Below are positions 45,204 through 56,940 of a stretch of 64,000 bases of DNA, piece after piece. The stretch spans positions 2,294,001 to 2,358,000 of the forward strand of contig NZ_JAPNLE010000009.1 in assembly GCF_026627925.1 (NCBI RefSeq). Reading direction: 5' to 3'. Position numbers and translations under genes: made by a program. Origin of the DNA: Cupriavidus sp. D39 (GTDB lineage Bacteria > Pseudomonadota > Gammaproteobacteria > Burkholderiales > Burkholderiaceae). Below the pieces are notes generated by a model that did not search any database, was not told where the DNA came from, and worked only from the letters and a program-made list of their open reading frames with translations. The number at the start of each line of letters is the position of its first letter. The stretch's first letter is position 1.

Positions 45204-46096
45204 CGGAACTCCTTCTGCAACGCGGGCCAATTGGATGGCGTGATTGCCGGCAACGATTCCATATTGCAGGCGGTGAAATCGAAAGCGATGTGCGCGGCAC
45301 TGCGGTGCCAGGCGGTTGCGATCTGCTCAAGTTGCCCCACGTCGAGCACCCCGACCACAACGTGGTCGATCACGCCTTGTTGCCGCAGGAAGGCCAGGCT
45401 GCCTTCGAGCTGGCTCATGCCTGCCTGCGCGCAAACCGCCTTGAAACGGGCAAAGCCCGGCGCGAGGGTGTGCAGGAAGGCTGGCAACTCATCGGCGAGC
45501 AGCACGCCCTGCAGGAAGACCGAGCGGGTATGGATCTCCACGCCCGCCTGCTTCAGTCTGGTGAGTTCCCCGCTGCTAGCAAAGGACTGATCGAGGACGT
45601 TGAGCGGCAACTGCATGGCATCGATGTGGTAACGCTTCGTCGCCTCGCGAGCCTCGGCGACGCTATAGACCGATACGCCGAGCCGCTCGATCACCCCTTC
45701 GGCTTTCAGTTCCAGCAGCGCGGCATACAAGTCCTGTCCGCCTTCGCCAAGCAGGTCGCAGGCATGATGCACTAACAGGCCGTCCAGGCGTTCGACGCCC
45801 AGATTGCTCAGGGACCCGTGTACGCCCTGCACCACGCGCCGGATGGCTGCGGCGTCCACGCCCGCCTGGCCGGCCGGCAGGGTCTTGGTATAGAGCTGGA
45901 AAGCGTGCGCCTCGCGGCCGCGGCGGCCCAGTACGCGCTCGCTCTCGCCGTATGCAGCCGCGGTGTCCAGCACCTTCAGCCCAAGCTCGCGCGCCCGGTG
46001 CAGGATACGCATCACCTCGTCCTCGGCGACCTGGCCTGCAGTGTTGGTGATGCCATAGGGCAGACCAAACTGCACCGTTCCCAGTGCCAGCTTCAT
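45200..46096 (-). CDS. Aldo/keto reductase in the pse cluster
   Basis: A 298-residue NAD(P)H-dependent reductase of the AKR superfamily. It begins KLALGTVQFGLPYGITN, with TAAAYGESERVLGRRGRE supplying the catalytic Tyr, and YTKTLPA, LDGLLVHHACDLL and IERLGVSVYSVAEA. Its C-terminal half is HVVVGVLDVGQLEQIATAW. Overlaps of 4 bp with both pseC and pseF show that it belongs to the operon. It is not part of the six-step Campylobacter pathway, so together with the class III aminotransferase it probably makes a variant or side chain of the sugar. The substrate is unknown. Confidence 0.85.
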   Translation of the reverse strand: MKLALGTVQFGLPYGITNTAGQVAEDEVMRILHRARELGLKVLDTAAAYGESERVLGRRGREAHAFQLYTKTLPAGQAGVDAAAIRRVVQGVHGSLSNLGVERLDGLLVHHACDLLGEGGQDLYAALLELKAEGVIERLGVSVYSVAEAREATKRYHIDAMQLPLNVLDQSFASSGELTRLKQAGVEIHTRSVFLQGVLLADELPAFLHTLAPGFARFKAVCAQAGMSQLEGSLAFLRQQGVIDHVVVGVLDVGQLEQIATAWHRSAAHIAFDFTACNMESLPAITPSNWPALQKEFR

Positions 46097-47237
46097 GCAA
46101 GTATCCCGCGCAGCGTGGAGGTCACGAATTCCTGCTGCTGATCGGACAGGCCCGGATACATGGGCAGGCTGATCGCCCCTGCGTAGTAAGCCTCCGCATT
46201 CGGGAATGCGCCCGGCTGGAACCCAAGAGCGCGATAGTACGGCTGCGTATGCACCGGAATGTAGTGCACGTTGACGTGGATGCCGGCAGCACGCATGGCG
46301 TCGAACACCGCCTTGCGGCGCGTGGTGTCACTCAGCACGACCGGGTACAGGTGCAGGCCTGACAAGCCATCGGGATGCTGGAAAGGCACGGTAAGCGCGG
46401 CACCTTCCAGAAGTTCATCGTAGCGGCGAGCCAACTGGTGACGCCGCGCTACGAATGCATCCAGGCGTGTCATCTGGCTGACGCCGAGAGCCGCCTGCAT
46501 ATCGGTCATGCGGTAGTTGTAGCCAAGCGCGACCTGCTGGTAATACCAGGCGCCGTCCGCGGGGTCCGTCATCTCGGCTTGGTCGCGCGTGATACCGTGC
46601 GAGCGAGCCTTTTGCATGGCCTGCGCCAGATCGCTCCGGCGCGTGATACACATGCCCCCTTCGGCAGTCGTGATGACCTTGACGGGATGGAAGCTGAAGA
46701 CAGTGATATCAGCAAAGTCGCCGCATCCGATCGGTTTGCCAAGATAGCGGCCACCGATGGCATGCGAGGCATCCTCGATGATGGCAAAGCCGTATACGTC
46801 GCCCAGCGCGCGGATTGCCCGCATATCGCATGACTGTCCGGCGAAAGCTACCGGGATGACAACCTTGGGCAAGGCGTTGCGCTGGGCTGCGAGCTTGAGC
46901 TTGCTTTCCAATGCAACGGCGCACATGTTGTAGGTGCGCTTGTCGATGTCGACGAAACCGACATCGGCACCGCAGTAGCGCGCGCAATTGGCCGACGCGA
47001 CAAAGGTATTCGGGGTGGTCCAAACGGTGTCCCCCGGTCCCACGCCAAGCGCCATGCACGCGATGTGAAGCGCGGATGTCGCGCTATTCACCGCAACCGC
47101 GTGCTCGGCACCGACATAGGTCGCTATCGCCGATTCGAACGCCGGCACGGCCGGCCCCTGCGTCAGGAAGTCGGACTCCAGGACCGCCACTACCGCCTGG
47201 ATATCTTCCGCCGAAATATCTTGCCGGCCGTATGGAA

Positions 47238-47241
<4 letters not shown>
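46093..47241 (-). CDS. pseC: UDP-4-amino-4,6-dideoxy-N-acetyl-beta-L-altrosamine transaminase
   Basis: A DegT-family aminotransferase, second step of pseudaminic acid synthesis. It has 382 residues: MIPYGRQDISAEDIQAVVAVL, LTQGPAVPAFESAIATY, AVNSATSALHIACMALGVG, DASHAIGGRYLGKPIG, the PLP Lys in FSFHPVKVITTAEGGMC, and YHIPVHTQPYY-like VHYIPVHTQPYYRALGF. The start overlaps the pseB stop (ATGA). Similar in length and motifs to Helicobacter and Campylobacter PseC, so the call is strong. Confidence 0.93.
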
Positions 47242-48271
<1,030 letters not shown>

Positions 48272-49222
48272 TTATACAAAGCGCTTGAAGTAATCGACCG
48301 TCTTGCTCAGGCCGTCGCGGAAATGAACCGACGGATTCCAGCCGATCATCTCTTCGGCCAGACGGGTGTCGGGTTGGCGTTGCGCGGGATCGTCGGCCGG
48401 CAAAGGCTTGAACTCGATGGTGGAGCGGGAGCCAGTCAGCTCAATGACATGGGTAGCCAGCTCGAGCATCGTCATCTCGTGCGGGTTGCCCAGGTTCATC
48501 GGGCCGGTAAAACCCTTGGGGGTGTTCATCAGCGCGACCATGCCCTCGATCAGGTCGTCGACGAAGCAGAACGAGCGCGTCTGCTTGCCTTCCCCGAACA
48601 CGGTGATCGGCTCACCGCGCAACGCCTGCATGATGAAGTTCGACACCACGCGGCCGTCGTTCTGGTGCATCCTCGGACCATAGGTATTGAAGATCCGGGC
48701 AACCTTGATCTCCAGTCCGTGCTGGCGGTGATAGTCGAAGAACAGGGTTTCCGCGCAGCGCTTGCCTTCGTCGTAGCACGAGCGGATGCCGATGGGATTC
48801 ACGTTGCCCCAATAGGCCTCGGGCTGCGGGTGCACAACCGGATCGCCATAGACCTCGCTGGTCGAGGCCTGGAAGATCTTGGCGCCGACCCGCTTGGCCA
48901 GGCCAAGCATGTTGATGGCGCCGTGCACCGACGTCTTCGTGGTCTGCACCGGATCGTGCTGATAGTGAACGGGCGACGCCGGGCAGGCCAGGTTGTAGAT
49001 CTGGTCGACTTCCACGAACAGCGGGAAGGTTACGTCGTGGCGAATGAACTCGAAACGAGGATGGCTGAGCAGATGTTCGATATTCTGCTTGGCGCCCGTG
49101 AAGAGATTATCGACGCACAGCACTTCATTGCCCTGCTCGATGAGGCGATCGCACAGATGCGAGCCGAGAAAGCCGGCGCCGCCGGTCACCAGAATACGCT
49201 GGCGGGAATTGTAATTTCGCAT
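48272..49222 (-). CDS. UDP-glucuronate decarboxylase (UDP-xylose synthase)-like epimerase
   Basis: A 316-residue extended short-chain dehydrogenase that decarboxylates UDP-glucuronate to UDP-xylose in homologues. It shows [56 protein letters not shown] and the catalytic set [20 protein letters not shown] with YDEGK ([11 protein letters not shown]), then [10 protein letters not shown] and [12 protein letters not shown]. Its ugd partner lies 10 bp upstream, which supplies UDP-GlcA. I chose the ATG at 49222 over a TTG 6 bases further up. A role in 4-keto-pentose (ArnA-like) chemistry is less likely because no formyltransferase half is present. Confidence 0.9.
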   Translation of the reverse strand: MRNYNSRQRILVTGGAGFLGSHLCDRLIEQGNEVLCVDNLFTGAKQNIEHLLSHPRFEFIRHDVTFPLFVEVDQIYNLACPASPVHYQHDPVQTTKTSVHGAINMLGLAKRVGAKIFQASTSEVYGDPVVHPQPEAYWGNVNPIGIRSCYDEGKRCAETLFFDYHRQHGLEIKVARIFNTYGPRMHQNDGRVVSNFIMQALRGEPITVFGEGKQTRSFCFVDDLIEGMVALMNTPKGFTGPMNLGNPHEMTMLELATHVIELTGSRSTIEFKPLPADDPAQRQPDTRLAEEMIGWNPSVHFRDGLSKTVDYFKRFV

Positions 49223-49232
49223 GTTCAATGTT

Positions 49233-50594
49233 CTATGAGCGGCCGATACCGAAATACTCGAAGCCTTGTTTCTTCATCGCCGACGGATCAAAAAGGTTAC
49301 GACCGTCAAAAATGAGCGGGGTCTTCATCTCACGGCGCATCGCTTCAAAGTCGGGGCTCCGGAAAGCCTTCCACTCCGTCACAATGACCAACGCATCCAC
49401 GTCCGCCAGCGCCCCTTCCGGCTGATCGACAAAATGCAGATGCGCCAGGGCGCCTTGCTTGTCGGCCAGGTCTTGCGTCAGCACGCGGCGGGCCTCATCC
49501 ATTGCAACGGGATCGTGCGCACGCACGATCGCACCGCGCGCCAGAAGCTCCTGGATGATGACGCGGCTCGGCGCTTCGCGCATGTCGTCGGTTTCCGGCT
49601 TGAATGCCAGCCCCCAGACAGCAAAACGCTTGCCGGCAAGGTCGTTGCCGAAGCGAGCGAGAACCTTGTCTACCAGAACGCGCTTTTGCGCCTGGTTGAC
49701 CTTCTCGACTGCGTCCAACACGTATGTCGACTGGCCGTATTGTGCCGCGGTCTTCGCCAGCGCCTGCACGTCCTTTGGAAAACAGGAGCCGCCGTATCCG
49801 ATCCCCGCATAAAGGAAGCTATAGCCAATCCGCGGATCGGAGCCGATTCCCTGGCGCACCAGCTCGATATCGGCACCTACCCTATCGGCAAGGTTCGCCA
49901 GCTCGTTCATGAAGCTGATGCGCGTGGCAAGCATGGCGTTGGCGGCATACTTCGTGAACTCCGCCGAGCGCACATCCATGAAGTACATGCGCTCATGGTT
50001 GCGGTTGAACGGCGCATACAGAGTCCGCATCATCGCCTTTGCCTTTTCGCCGGCTTCGTCCGATGAGACACCAACTACGATCCGGTCGGGACGCATGAAG
50101 TCTTCAACCGCGGCGCCCTCCTTGAGGAACTCCGGATTGGAGACCACTGCGCATTCAAGATGGGCGGAGCCACGCTTGCTCAGTTCATCCGCCACCGCCG
50201 CTTTCACCTTATCCGCAGTGCCGACGGGAACGGTGGACTTGTCGACGATCACCTTGAACGAGTCCATGTGACGACCGATGTTCCGGGCGGCCTCGATCAC
50301 GTACTTCAGGTCGGCCGAGCCGTCTTCGTCCGGCGGCGTGCCGACGGCGATAAACTGGATATCGCCGTGCGCAACGCTGGCGGCAATATCGGTCGAAAAC
50401 TTCAGCCGGCCCGCGGCCCGATTTCGATCAATCAGCGCCTTGAGGCCGGGCTCATAGATAGGCACGCCGCCGTTGTTCAGCAAATCGATTTTCTTTGCAT
50501 CAACATCAACGCAAAAGACGTTGTTGCCCAACTCAGCAAGGCAAGTGCCCGTCACAAGACCGACATAGCCGGTACCGATAATAGTAATTCTCAT
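49233..50594 (-). CDS. ugd: UDP-glucose 6-dehydrogenase
   Basis: NAD-dependent oxidation of UDP-glucose to UDP-glucuronate. It has 453 residues: the N-terminal Rossmann motif [40 protein letters not shown] [16 protein letters not shown], the catalytic cysteine in [13 protein letters not shown], and the C-terminal [16 protein letters not shown]. It feeds the adjacent UXS-like enzyme, so it marks the first gene of the leftward block after a 0.6 kb gap. Confidence 0.95.
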   Translation of the reverse strand: MRITIIGTGYVGLVTGTCLAELGNNVFCVDVDAKKIDLLNNGGVPIYEPGLKALIDRNRAAGRLKFSTDIAASVAHGDIQFIAVGTPPDEDGSADLKYVIEAARNIGRHMDSFKVIVDKSTVPVGTADKVKAAVADELSKRGSAHLECAVVSNPEFLKEGAAVEDFMRPDRIVVGVSSDEAGEKAKAMMRTLYAPFNRNHERMYFMDVRSAEFTKYAANAMLATRISFMNELANLADRVGADIELVRQGIGSDPRIGYSFLYAGIGYGGSCFPKDVQALAKTAAQYGQSTYVLDAVEKVNQAQKRVLVDKVLARFGNDLAGKRFAVWGLAFKPETDDMREAPSRVIIQELLARGAIVRAHDPVAMDEARRVLTQDLADKQGALAHLHFVDQPEGALADVDALVIVTEWKAFRSPDFEAMRREMKTPLIFDGRNLFDPSAMKKQGFEYFGIGRS

Positions 50595-51189
50595 TTCTCA
50601 AGCCAATATTTGCATATTCAAGCGATTGTTGGGGAGCACACCTGACTCCGTCGCCATAACCACACGTCCCCGAAATAGTCGGTAGCGGCACAAAACTTCT
50701 CATCGCAAAATACAGACACCTTCCGATGCTCAATCGGGTATTGACGCCTCATGACTCGATCGGAATGCTTACACCGGACGCACATGCGAACTGCACGCCG
50801 GATAGGGAAGATGGGGAGGAAAGAGACTACCGTGCGCCCGCCCTGCCTGCGGGATCTGGCGGGCAACCCTTGTACAGCTTGAATCCCCTAGCCGACACCG
50901 TCTGACCGAGACCACTCCATCGGAGCGAATCCATTGCTGCCTGGGCGCCGCAAGATCAAGATCGGCACTCCGGGAGAGCGGCCGCGCCGGAGCGCAAAAT
51001 TGAGTTGCGCATCCACCACTTTCCCGCCTACTGGCCCGGGATACAAACCACCTGCATTTTGCCATATTTTCATGGGCTTGAGCCGCTGCGGCGGGCTGAC
51101 TGGCAGGTACCGCGAACGACGCTCCTGGTTCGCGCCAGTTCCGCCGCAGACCATCCCGAGATGTTTTCGATGGGAACATTGATGCGTAC
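50595..51189. other. 595-bp gap upstream of ugd
   Basis: No gene is supported here. A 185-codon leftward frame covers part of it but has no start signal, no domain and atypical composition. The stretch presumably contains the promoter of the ugd-uxs-pse run. I could not place -35/-10 boxes at good spacing. Confidence 0.5.
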
Positions 51190-53111
51190 TCAGCGCAAAA
51201 GACGGATACGCGGCGCCGGCTCTTCATGCAAATGGTCCTTGATGTCGCGGTCCGGGCGAAATCCTGAAACGCATTCGAGAAGAATCGTCCGGATGGCTTC
51301 GCAGTCATTGGAGTCAGAAGCATCAATCAGGCACCTCATCTTCTCATCGAGCTGTTCGCGACTCAGGAAGGATTCATCTGCTTTCATGATGCGCGGGTGC
51401 CCGGTGCCGCTCACGGTATCTCCGATCAACAACTCCTCGTACAGCTTTTCCCCGGGGCGCAGGCCGGTGAACTGGATTTCGATGTCACCGTCCGGATTCG
51501 CCTCGTCTTTTACCTGAAATCCGCTCAGGTGGATCATGCGCCGTGCCAAGTCGACAATCTTGACCGGCTGCCCCATGTCGAGCACGAACACTTCGCCATC
51601 GCCGCCCATTGCACCCGCCTGGATGACGAGTTGAGCGGCCTCGGGAATGGTCATGAAATACCTAATGATATCCGGGTGGGTCACCGTCACGGGCCCCCCT
51701 GCGGCGATCTGCGTCCTGAACAGAGGCACCACCGAGCCGCTCGATCCGAGCACGTTGCCAAAGCGGACGATGCTGAACCGGGTCCGCACGTTCGGATCCT
51801 GGGCGAACGCCTGGAGGCACAATTCCGCCATCCGCTTGCTCGCCCCCATCACATTGGTCGGGCGAACGGCCTTGTCGGTGGAGATCAACACGAACGCCTC
51901 GACGTTGGCACGGATCGCTGCCTCCGCGGTGATCCGGGTACCGACCGTGTTGTTCAATATGCCCTCGGTCATATTGAATTCGACAATGGGCACGTGCTTG
52001 TAGGCGGCCGCATGGTAGATGGTCTGCACCCCATAGCGCGACATGATGCCGAAGACCCGCTCGCCGTTCTGCACCGAGCCGAGTACAGGAATCAGTTCTA
52101 TTGGGAGTTCCTTCTCTGCGACGGTCTGCTGCAGTTCGTACTCAAGCGCGTACAAGGCAAATTCGGACTGCTCATACAAGACAAGGCGCGCGGGCTTGTT
52201 CTTGATGATTTGCCGGCAAAGCTCGGAGCCGATGGATCCACCGGCACCCGTGACCATGACGCTCTTGCCCGCAATGTTCTCCATCAACAGCTTCATGTTC
52301 GGGGCAACCACGTCGCGCCCTAGCAGCTCATCGATCTCCACCTCGCGCACGTCATCCAGGCGCACCTCGCCGGAAACCATCTCCGCCATGCCGGGCACGG
52401 CCGCACCTCAACAGCCAGTGGCTCGAGCGCATTCACGATTTCGATGCGACGGCTACGGGAAGCGGAAGGAATTGCGATCAGTACCTGATGGATCGCAAGG
52501 CGCCTTACCAGTTCGGGCAGCTCATCGGCTCCGTGGACCTTGATGCCCGCGATGCTGAGCCCGCGCTTCTTTATGTCGTCATCCACGAATGCCATTGGCT
52601 CGTAGTCCGAGCCCACACCCAAGGCAACGGCAAGCTGCCGCCCGGCATCGCCGGCACCATATATTATGACCTTCTGGCTGTGGCGGCCAAAGGAAGGCAA
52701 CATCCTGAACGCCGCCCGCACAAAGAACCTGCTGCACACGATATAGACGATGGCCAGGAGCCAGTAGATCAGGAGCGCACCGCGCGGGACATTGGACAGG
52801 CCCAGGAAGAAGATCAGCGAACCAAACATCCCGATCGAAATGGTGACCGCGACAACAATGGTCAGGATGGCCCGGTCCTCCATGTACCTTACCACCGAGC
52901 GGTACAAGCCCAGTTTGATAAAAACCGGGATGGCCACGAAGGACGTGACGAAATACAGGCTGATCGGATACTGCGAACTGACAGCCCAATGATCCGTCCG
53001 CAAACCGACTGCCGACCAGAGGGAAAGCGGCAGCAGGAAGAAGTCGAGCACCAGCATCAGAAGAATTTTCTTCTGGCGCGACATCTCGGAAATTTTCTTA
53101 AGCAGCATCAT
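51190..53111 (-). CDS. FlaA1/WbpM/CapD-type membrane nucleotide-sugar 4,6-dehydratase (frameshifted)
   Basis: A large UDP-GlcNAc-type 4,6-dehydratase. The N-terminal part has four membrane helices (LLMLVLDFFLLPLSLW, LYFVTSFVAIPVFI, LTIVVAVTISIGMFGSLIFF, RGALLIYWLLAIVYIV) and a first nucleotide-binding region, VIIYGAGDAGRQL. The catalytic part, in another frame, has VMVTGAGGSIGSELCRQII, EQSEFALYALEYEL, HAAAYKHVPIVE, STDKAVRPTNVMGASKR (Ser-Met-Lys instead of Ser-Tyr-Lys, as known for this long subfamily) and RPGEKLYEELL. One G is missing near 52401 (VRPCPAW should read VRAVPGMA). The repaired length is 640 residues. It may supply the 4-keto-6-deoxy sugar for the DegT aminotransferase. Confidence 0.9.
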
Positions 53112-53197
53112 TGAGTTTTGGTTTAGTCGTCATATTGGACCGCCACCTTCTTTACCGAAATCAAACCAGGGCAAAAAGCTCATCGACCGGGCGCGTT

Positions 53198-53749
53198 CTA
53201 AGGGAACAGTTCCGCCTCGGCAAGGGAAACGCCGCGCCTATCCTTGTCCGACTGGATCACTGCTCCCTGGAGCGGCCACGCAATGCCGAGTTGCGGATCG
53301 TTCCAGGCAATGGTGCGCTCGTCAGCCTGATTCCAATATTCGGACACTTTATAGAGAACTTCCGCCTCGTCCGACAGCACAAGAAACCCATGCGCAAACC
53401 CCGGAGGTATCCAGAGTTGCCGATGGCTTTCGCCTGAAAGCTGGATACTCGTCCATTGCCCGAAACGAGGTGATTGCCGGCGCAAATCCACGGCCACATC
53501 GAAAACGTCGCCCGACACAACCCGAATCAGTTTGCCCTGTGGACTACCCAATTGGTAATGCAATCCACGCAGCACATTTTTTACGGACCGACTGTGATTG
53601 TCCTGAACAAATGTACAGGAGTAGCCGGTAGCAAGCGCAAAACTCCGCGCATTGAAGCTCTCAAAAAAGAACCCACGCTCGTCCCCAAAGACTTTTGGCT
53701 CGAGGATCAGAACCTCCGGCAATGCGGTCGGAGTCGCCTTCAAATTCAT
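53198..53749 (-). CDS. rmlC: dTDP-4-dehydrorhamnose 3,5-epimerase
   Basis: A cupin epimerase, third step of dTDP-L-rhamnose synthesis. It has 183 residues: PEVLILEPKVFGDERGFFFESFN, FVQDNHSRSVKNVLRGLHYQ with the conserved His, KLIRVVSGDVFDVAVDLRR, QLWIPPGFAHGFLVLSDEAEVLYK and the Tyr-rich end. The ATG at 53749 gives MNLKATPTALPEV; residues upstream are unrelated. Normally rmlA precedes it; here only a short unrelated-looking frame lies between it and rmlD. The gene is followed by the dehydratase gene 86 bp away. Confidence 0.94.
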   Translation of the reverse strand: MNLKATPTALPEVLILEPKVFGDERGFFFESFNARSFALATGYSCTFVQDNHSRSVKNVLRGLHYQLGSPQGKLIRVVSGDVFDVAVDLRRQSPRFGQWTSIQLSGESHRQLWIPPGFAHGFLVLSDEAEVLYKVSEYWNQADERTIAWNDPQLGIAWPLQGAVIQSDKDRRGVSLAEAELFP

Positions 53750-53756
53750 GACCGGC

Positions 53757-53880
53757 CTACCCCTTTGCCAGCGGCAACATGCTCCGCAGTTGCTCGCCAC
53801 GGATCTTCGCGAGAACACTCGGCGCGCTTGGATCGAAAGCCAGAGAGATAGCTTTGCGCACAATGGCTTGCTCAAGCAAG
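53757..53880 (-). other. Short open frame in the place where rmlA usually lies
   Basis: The rmlD-rmlC gap holds about 40 codons reading [40 protein letters not shown] and ending in a TAG 8 bp before the rmlC start. It looks like the C-terminus of a protein rather than random sequence, but I do not recognise its family and it does not resemble the RmlA C-terminus. It may be the remains of a deleted gene. Confidence 0.35.
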
Positions 53881-54798
53881 AACCTGATCCAGCAAGTGAT
53901 GCACGCCCTTGCGCCAATCCGGCAGATAAATGCCGAAGGTCTGGCGTATCTTGGTCGTATCCAGCCGCGCATTGGCCGGGCGCTGCGCGGGCAACGGGTA
54001 GTCACATGCAGCGATTTCCTCAATCCGATCCGGATTTGTCTTGAGCGCTGCGCCATGCGCGGCGGCGTAACGCAAAACTTCGCTGGCGTAGCCATGCCAG
54101 CTGGTTTCACCAGCAGCGGCCAAGTGATAGATGCCAGTGGCGAACGCACTGCCGTCGCCATGGAGCCACGCGCGCGCGACGATCTGTGCCGTTACATCGG
54201 CAATGAGCGCGGCACCGGTGGGCGCACCAAACCGATCTCCAACCACCCGCAGCACCGCTTGCGTGGAGCCGAGCCGTAGCATCCTTTTGGCAAAATTGTT
54301 GCCATGGATACCCGCCACCCAGGACGTGCGAAGTATCAGCGCCGTGGGCGCTACTTCGGCTATGGCCTGTTCGCCTGCCAGCTTGCTCTTACCGTAGACG
54401 GAAATGGGATTGACCGCATCCGTTTCCGCATAAGGCGACGTTTGGCAACCGTCGAAAACACAGTCTGTCGAATAATGCACCAGCAGGCTACCGAGCGCTC
54501 GCGCCTCCTCGGCAAGGATGCCCACGGCAGTGGCATTTACCGCATAAGCGTTCTCAATGTCTGTCTCGGCGTTGTCCATGCCAGTATAAGCTGCGGCATT
54601 GACGATCACATCGGGGCGATGCTCCCGCAAGACGCGACGAATTTCCTCGGGGCGAGACAGATCGCATGCGCCTCGGTCAAGCGCCACGACCTGCCCAAGG
54701 GGGCTCAGGGAGCGCCGCAGTTCGAAGCCGACCTGGCCGTTGCTTCCTGTTACAAGAAGGGTGGGAATGCGAGGTGCCTTATCCGGCATTAGGTTCAT
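53872..54798 (-). CDS. rmlD: dTDP-4-dehydrorhamnose reductase
   Basis: Reduces dTDP-4-keto-L-rhamnose to dTDP-L-rhamnose with NAD(P)H. It has 308 residues: [36 protein letters not shown], the catalytic set STDCVFDG with [29 protein letters not shown] and [20 protein letters not shown], as in the family. The ATG at 54798 overlaps the end of rmlB by 20 bp; a second ATG at 54789 is equally possible. It lacks an rmlA gene behind it. Confidence 0.93.
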   Translation of the reverse strand: MNLMPDKAPRIPTLLVTGSNGQVGFELRRSLSPLGQVVALDRGACDLSRPEEIRRVLREHRPDVIVNAAAYTGMDNAETDIENAYAVNATAVGILAEEARALGSLLVHYSTDCVFDGCQTSPYAETDAVNPISVYGKSKLAGEQAIAEVAPTALILRTSWVAGIHGNNFAKRMLRLGSTQAVLRVVGDRFGAPTGAALIADVTAQIVARAWLHGDGSAFATGIYHLAAAGETSWHGYASEVLRYAAAHGAALKTNPDRIEEIAACDYPLPAQRPANARLDTTKIRQTFGIYLPDWRKGVHHLLDQVLA

Positions 54799-55842
54799 CC
54801 CGTCCCATTCGATACAGACCAGACATCACATTGGAAACCCATGACTGGTTCTCCAGATACCACTGAACTGTCTTGCGCAAGCCTGTCTCAAAGGTCTCTT
54901 TGCAGGTCCAACCGAGTTCCACCTGGAGCTTTCGCGAATCGACGGCATAGCGTCGGTCATGACCGGGACGGTCGGCGACAAAGGTAATCTGCTGCCGGTA
55001 CGAGCCCGTCTCCTTCGGTCGAAGCTCGTCCAGCAGATCGCATAGCGTGCGTACTACGTCGAGGTTCGTCCTGGTATTACTGCCACCGACGTTATAGGTT
55101 TCCCCACTTGGCCCTTAGCCAGCACAGTGCGAACGGCCGCGCAGTGATCGCCAACGTAAAGCCAATCCCGCACGTTCAGGCCGTCGCCATACACCGGCAG
55201 CGGCTCGCCGGCCAGCGCCTTCAACAGAACGAGCGGGATCAGCTTCTCTGGAAAATGATAGGGGCCGTAGTTGTTTGAACAGTTGGTCGTGAGGACCGGA
55301 AGGCCATAGGTGTGGTAATAAGCACGCACCAGATGGGCAGCCGCGGCCTTGGATGCAGAATACGGGCTGTTTGGCGCGTATGCCGTGCTTTCCGTGAAAG
55401 CTGGGTCACACGGCTGCAGTGAACCAAATACCTCATCCGTGGAGACATGCAGAAAGCGGAATACGTCGCGCTCAGAACCATTCAGACCGTTCCAGTACGC
55501 CCGCGCAGCCTCAAGCAAAGTGAAGGTACCAACGACATTGGTCTGGATAAATCCACTCGGCCCTTCGATCGAGCGATCGACATGGCTCTCAGCCGCGAAA
55601 TGGACCACCGCGCGTGGCCGATACTCGGCGAAAAGGCGATCCAGCGCAGCACGATCACAAATATCGGTTTGCGAGAAAATATGCCTCTTAATACACTTTA
55701 ACGAAGCAAGAGATTCCAGATTACCAGCGTATGTCAGCTTGTCGACGTTGACGACCGCGTCCGCGCCGTCCTCGCGCAGCCAGTCTAGAACGAAATTGGC
55801 GCCGATGAAACCGGCGCCACCTGTGACAAGTATGTGGGACAA
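54779..55842 (-). CDS. rmlB: dTDP-glucose 4,6-dehydratase (frameshifted)
   Basis: First committed step after dTDP-glucose formation. The N-terminal frame has [52 protein letters not shown], the Tyr-x3-Lys in [29 protein letters not shown] and [17 protein letters not shown]. It ends in nonsense after QVGKPI. The other frame carries on as [56 protein letters not shown]. One G missing from the CCCC run at 55102-55105 explains the break; the repaired length is 354 residues and the stop is TAA at 54779-54781. It is the first gene of the leftward run. Confidence 0.93.
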
Positions 55843-55952
55843 AACCAGTGCTCCCTGCCTATCTAATATATTTTTGAGAACCCGGCGAGTGCCAAGCCTC
55901 CGCCTGGTCCAATTTGGATGGCGCAGTGTTAAGTATCTGCAGAAGTGGCGGT

Positions 55953-55981
55953 ATTCTATCCGACGGCGACCATCGTCTTAA
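55953..55981 (-). promoter_or_regulatory. Promoter upstream of rmlB
   Basis: On the minus strand TTAAGA (55981-55976), a 17-bp spacer and TAGAAT (55958-55953) form a sigma70-like promoter with a five-of-six -10 box. It lies about 110 bp before the rmlB start, so a leader of about 100 nt is expected. It would drive rmlBDC and the dehydratase gene. Confidence 0.6.
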
Positions 55982-56099
55982 GCTGCGGACCCATCTTTTT
56001 GTAGCCTGTTGTAACGTCCCAATGCTACCCATTGCAATGTAAGTGCATTTCCAAGAATAGAAATCCCTTTCACCATCTCAATGTCCACATACGTTTTTT

Positions 56100-56935
56100 G
56101 TGACCAATAATCATCATTATGCCATCGGCGATCTCCAGGGATGTGCTGGCTCCCTCGAAGAACTTGCCTTCCAACACCTGCCCGCCGACAGCCAGCTCCG
56201 CTTCGTAGGCGACCTGGTCAACCGCGGTCCCGCCTCCGCGCGCACGCTGCGCACCGTCCGCGCGCTCGGCGAACGCGCCGAGTCCGTACTCGGCAACCAC
56301 GACATCCACCTGCTGGCCGTGGCCGCCCGCGTGCGTAAAGGCAGCCGCAACGACACCCTGGCAGATATCCTGGAAGCCCCAGATTGCGCTGAATTGATCA
56401 CATGGCTAAGGCATCGGCCGCTGGCCATCCACGAAAACGGCTTCCTGCTCGTGCATGCAGGCGTGCTGCCGCAGTGGACCGCCGAGCAGGTGATGACGCT
56501 GGCGGGGAAGTCGAGAGCGAACTGCGTGGCCCAGGCTGGAAGGCGTTCCTGGCCGACATCTTCGGCAACGCTGCAGACCGCTGGGACCCCGCCTTGCGCG
56601 GCATCGCGCGCCATCGTGTCGTGGTCAACGCCCTCACCCGCCTGCGCTTTTGCAACGCCGACGGCGTGATGGATCTCAAGACCAAGGATGGCCCCGGCAG
56701 CATGCCGGCCGGCTTCATGCCCTGGTTCGATGTGCCCGGACGGCGCACCGAAGACACTACGGTGGTGTGCGGGCATTGGTCCACGCTCGGGCTGGTGATG
56801 CGCCCCAACCTGATGGCGCTGGATACCGGGTGTGTCTGGGGCGGCAAGCTCACTGCTGCCCGCCTGACGCCGGATCCGGCTGAGCGCGCGCTGATCCAGG
56901 TGGAATGCCCGCAGTACTGCGATCCGCTAGCTTGA
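56100..56935 (+). CDS. apaH: Symmetrical diadenosine tetraphosphate hydrolase (frameshifted)
   Basis: A metallophosphatase that splits Ap4A into two ADP. It shows [46 protein letters not shown] and [11 protein letters not shown], the PPP-family metal motifs. After LAGKSRANC the frame is wrong; the continuation [59 protein letters not shown] and [17 protein letters not shown] lies in the next frame. One G is missing from GGGG at 56504-56507. The repaired length is 278 residues. GTG at 56100 is the start; no clear ribosome binding site is visible. It is convergent with plsC. Confidence 0.92.
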
Positions 56936-56940
56936 GCCGG

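Noticed and set aside
50769..51326. 185-codon leftward frame upstream of ugd
   Set aside because: It overlaps the 3' end of the dehydratase gene, has no motif or ribosome binding site, and its composition looks non-coding.
50595..56099. JUMPstart/ops element (GGCGGTAG) upstream of the polysaccharide run
   Set aside because: No convincing match was seen in the gaps before ugd or rmlB; near matches elsewhere fall inside genes.
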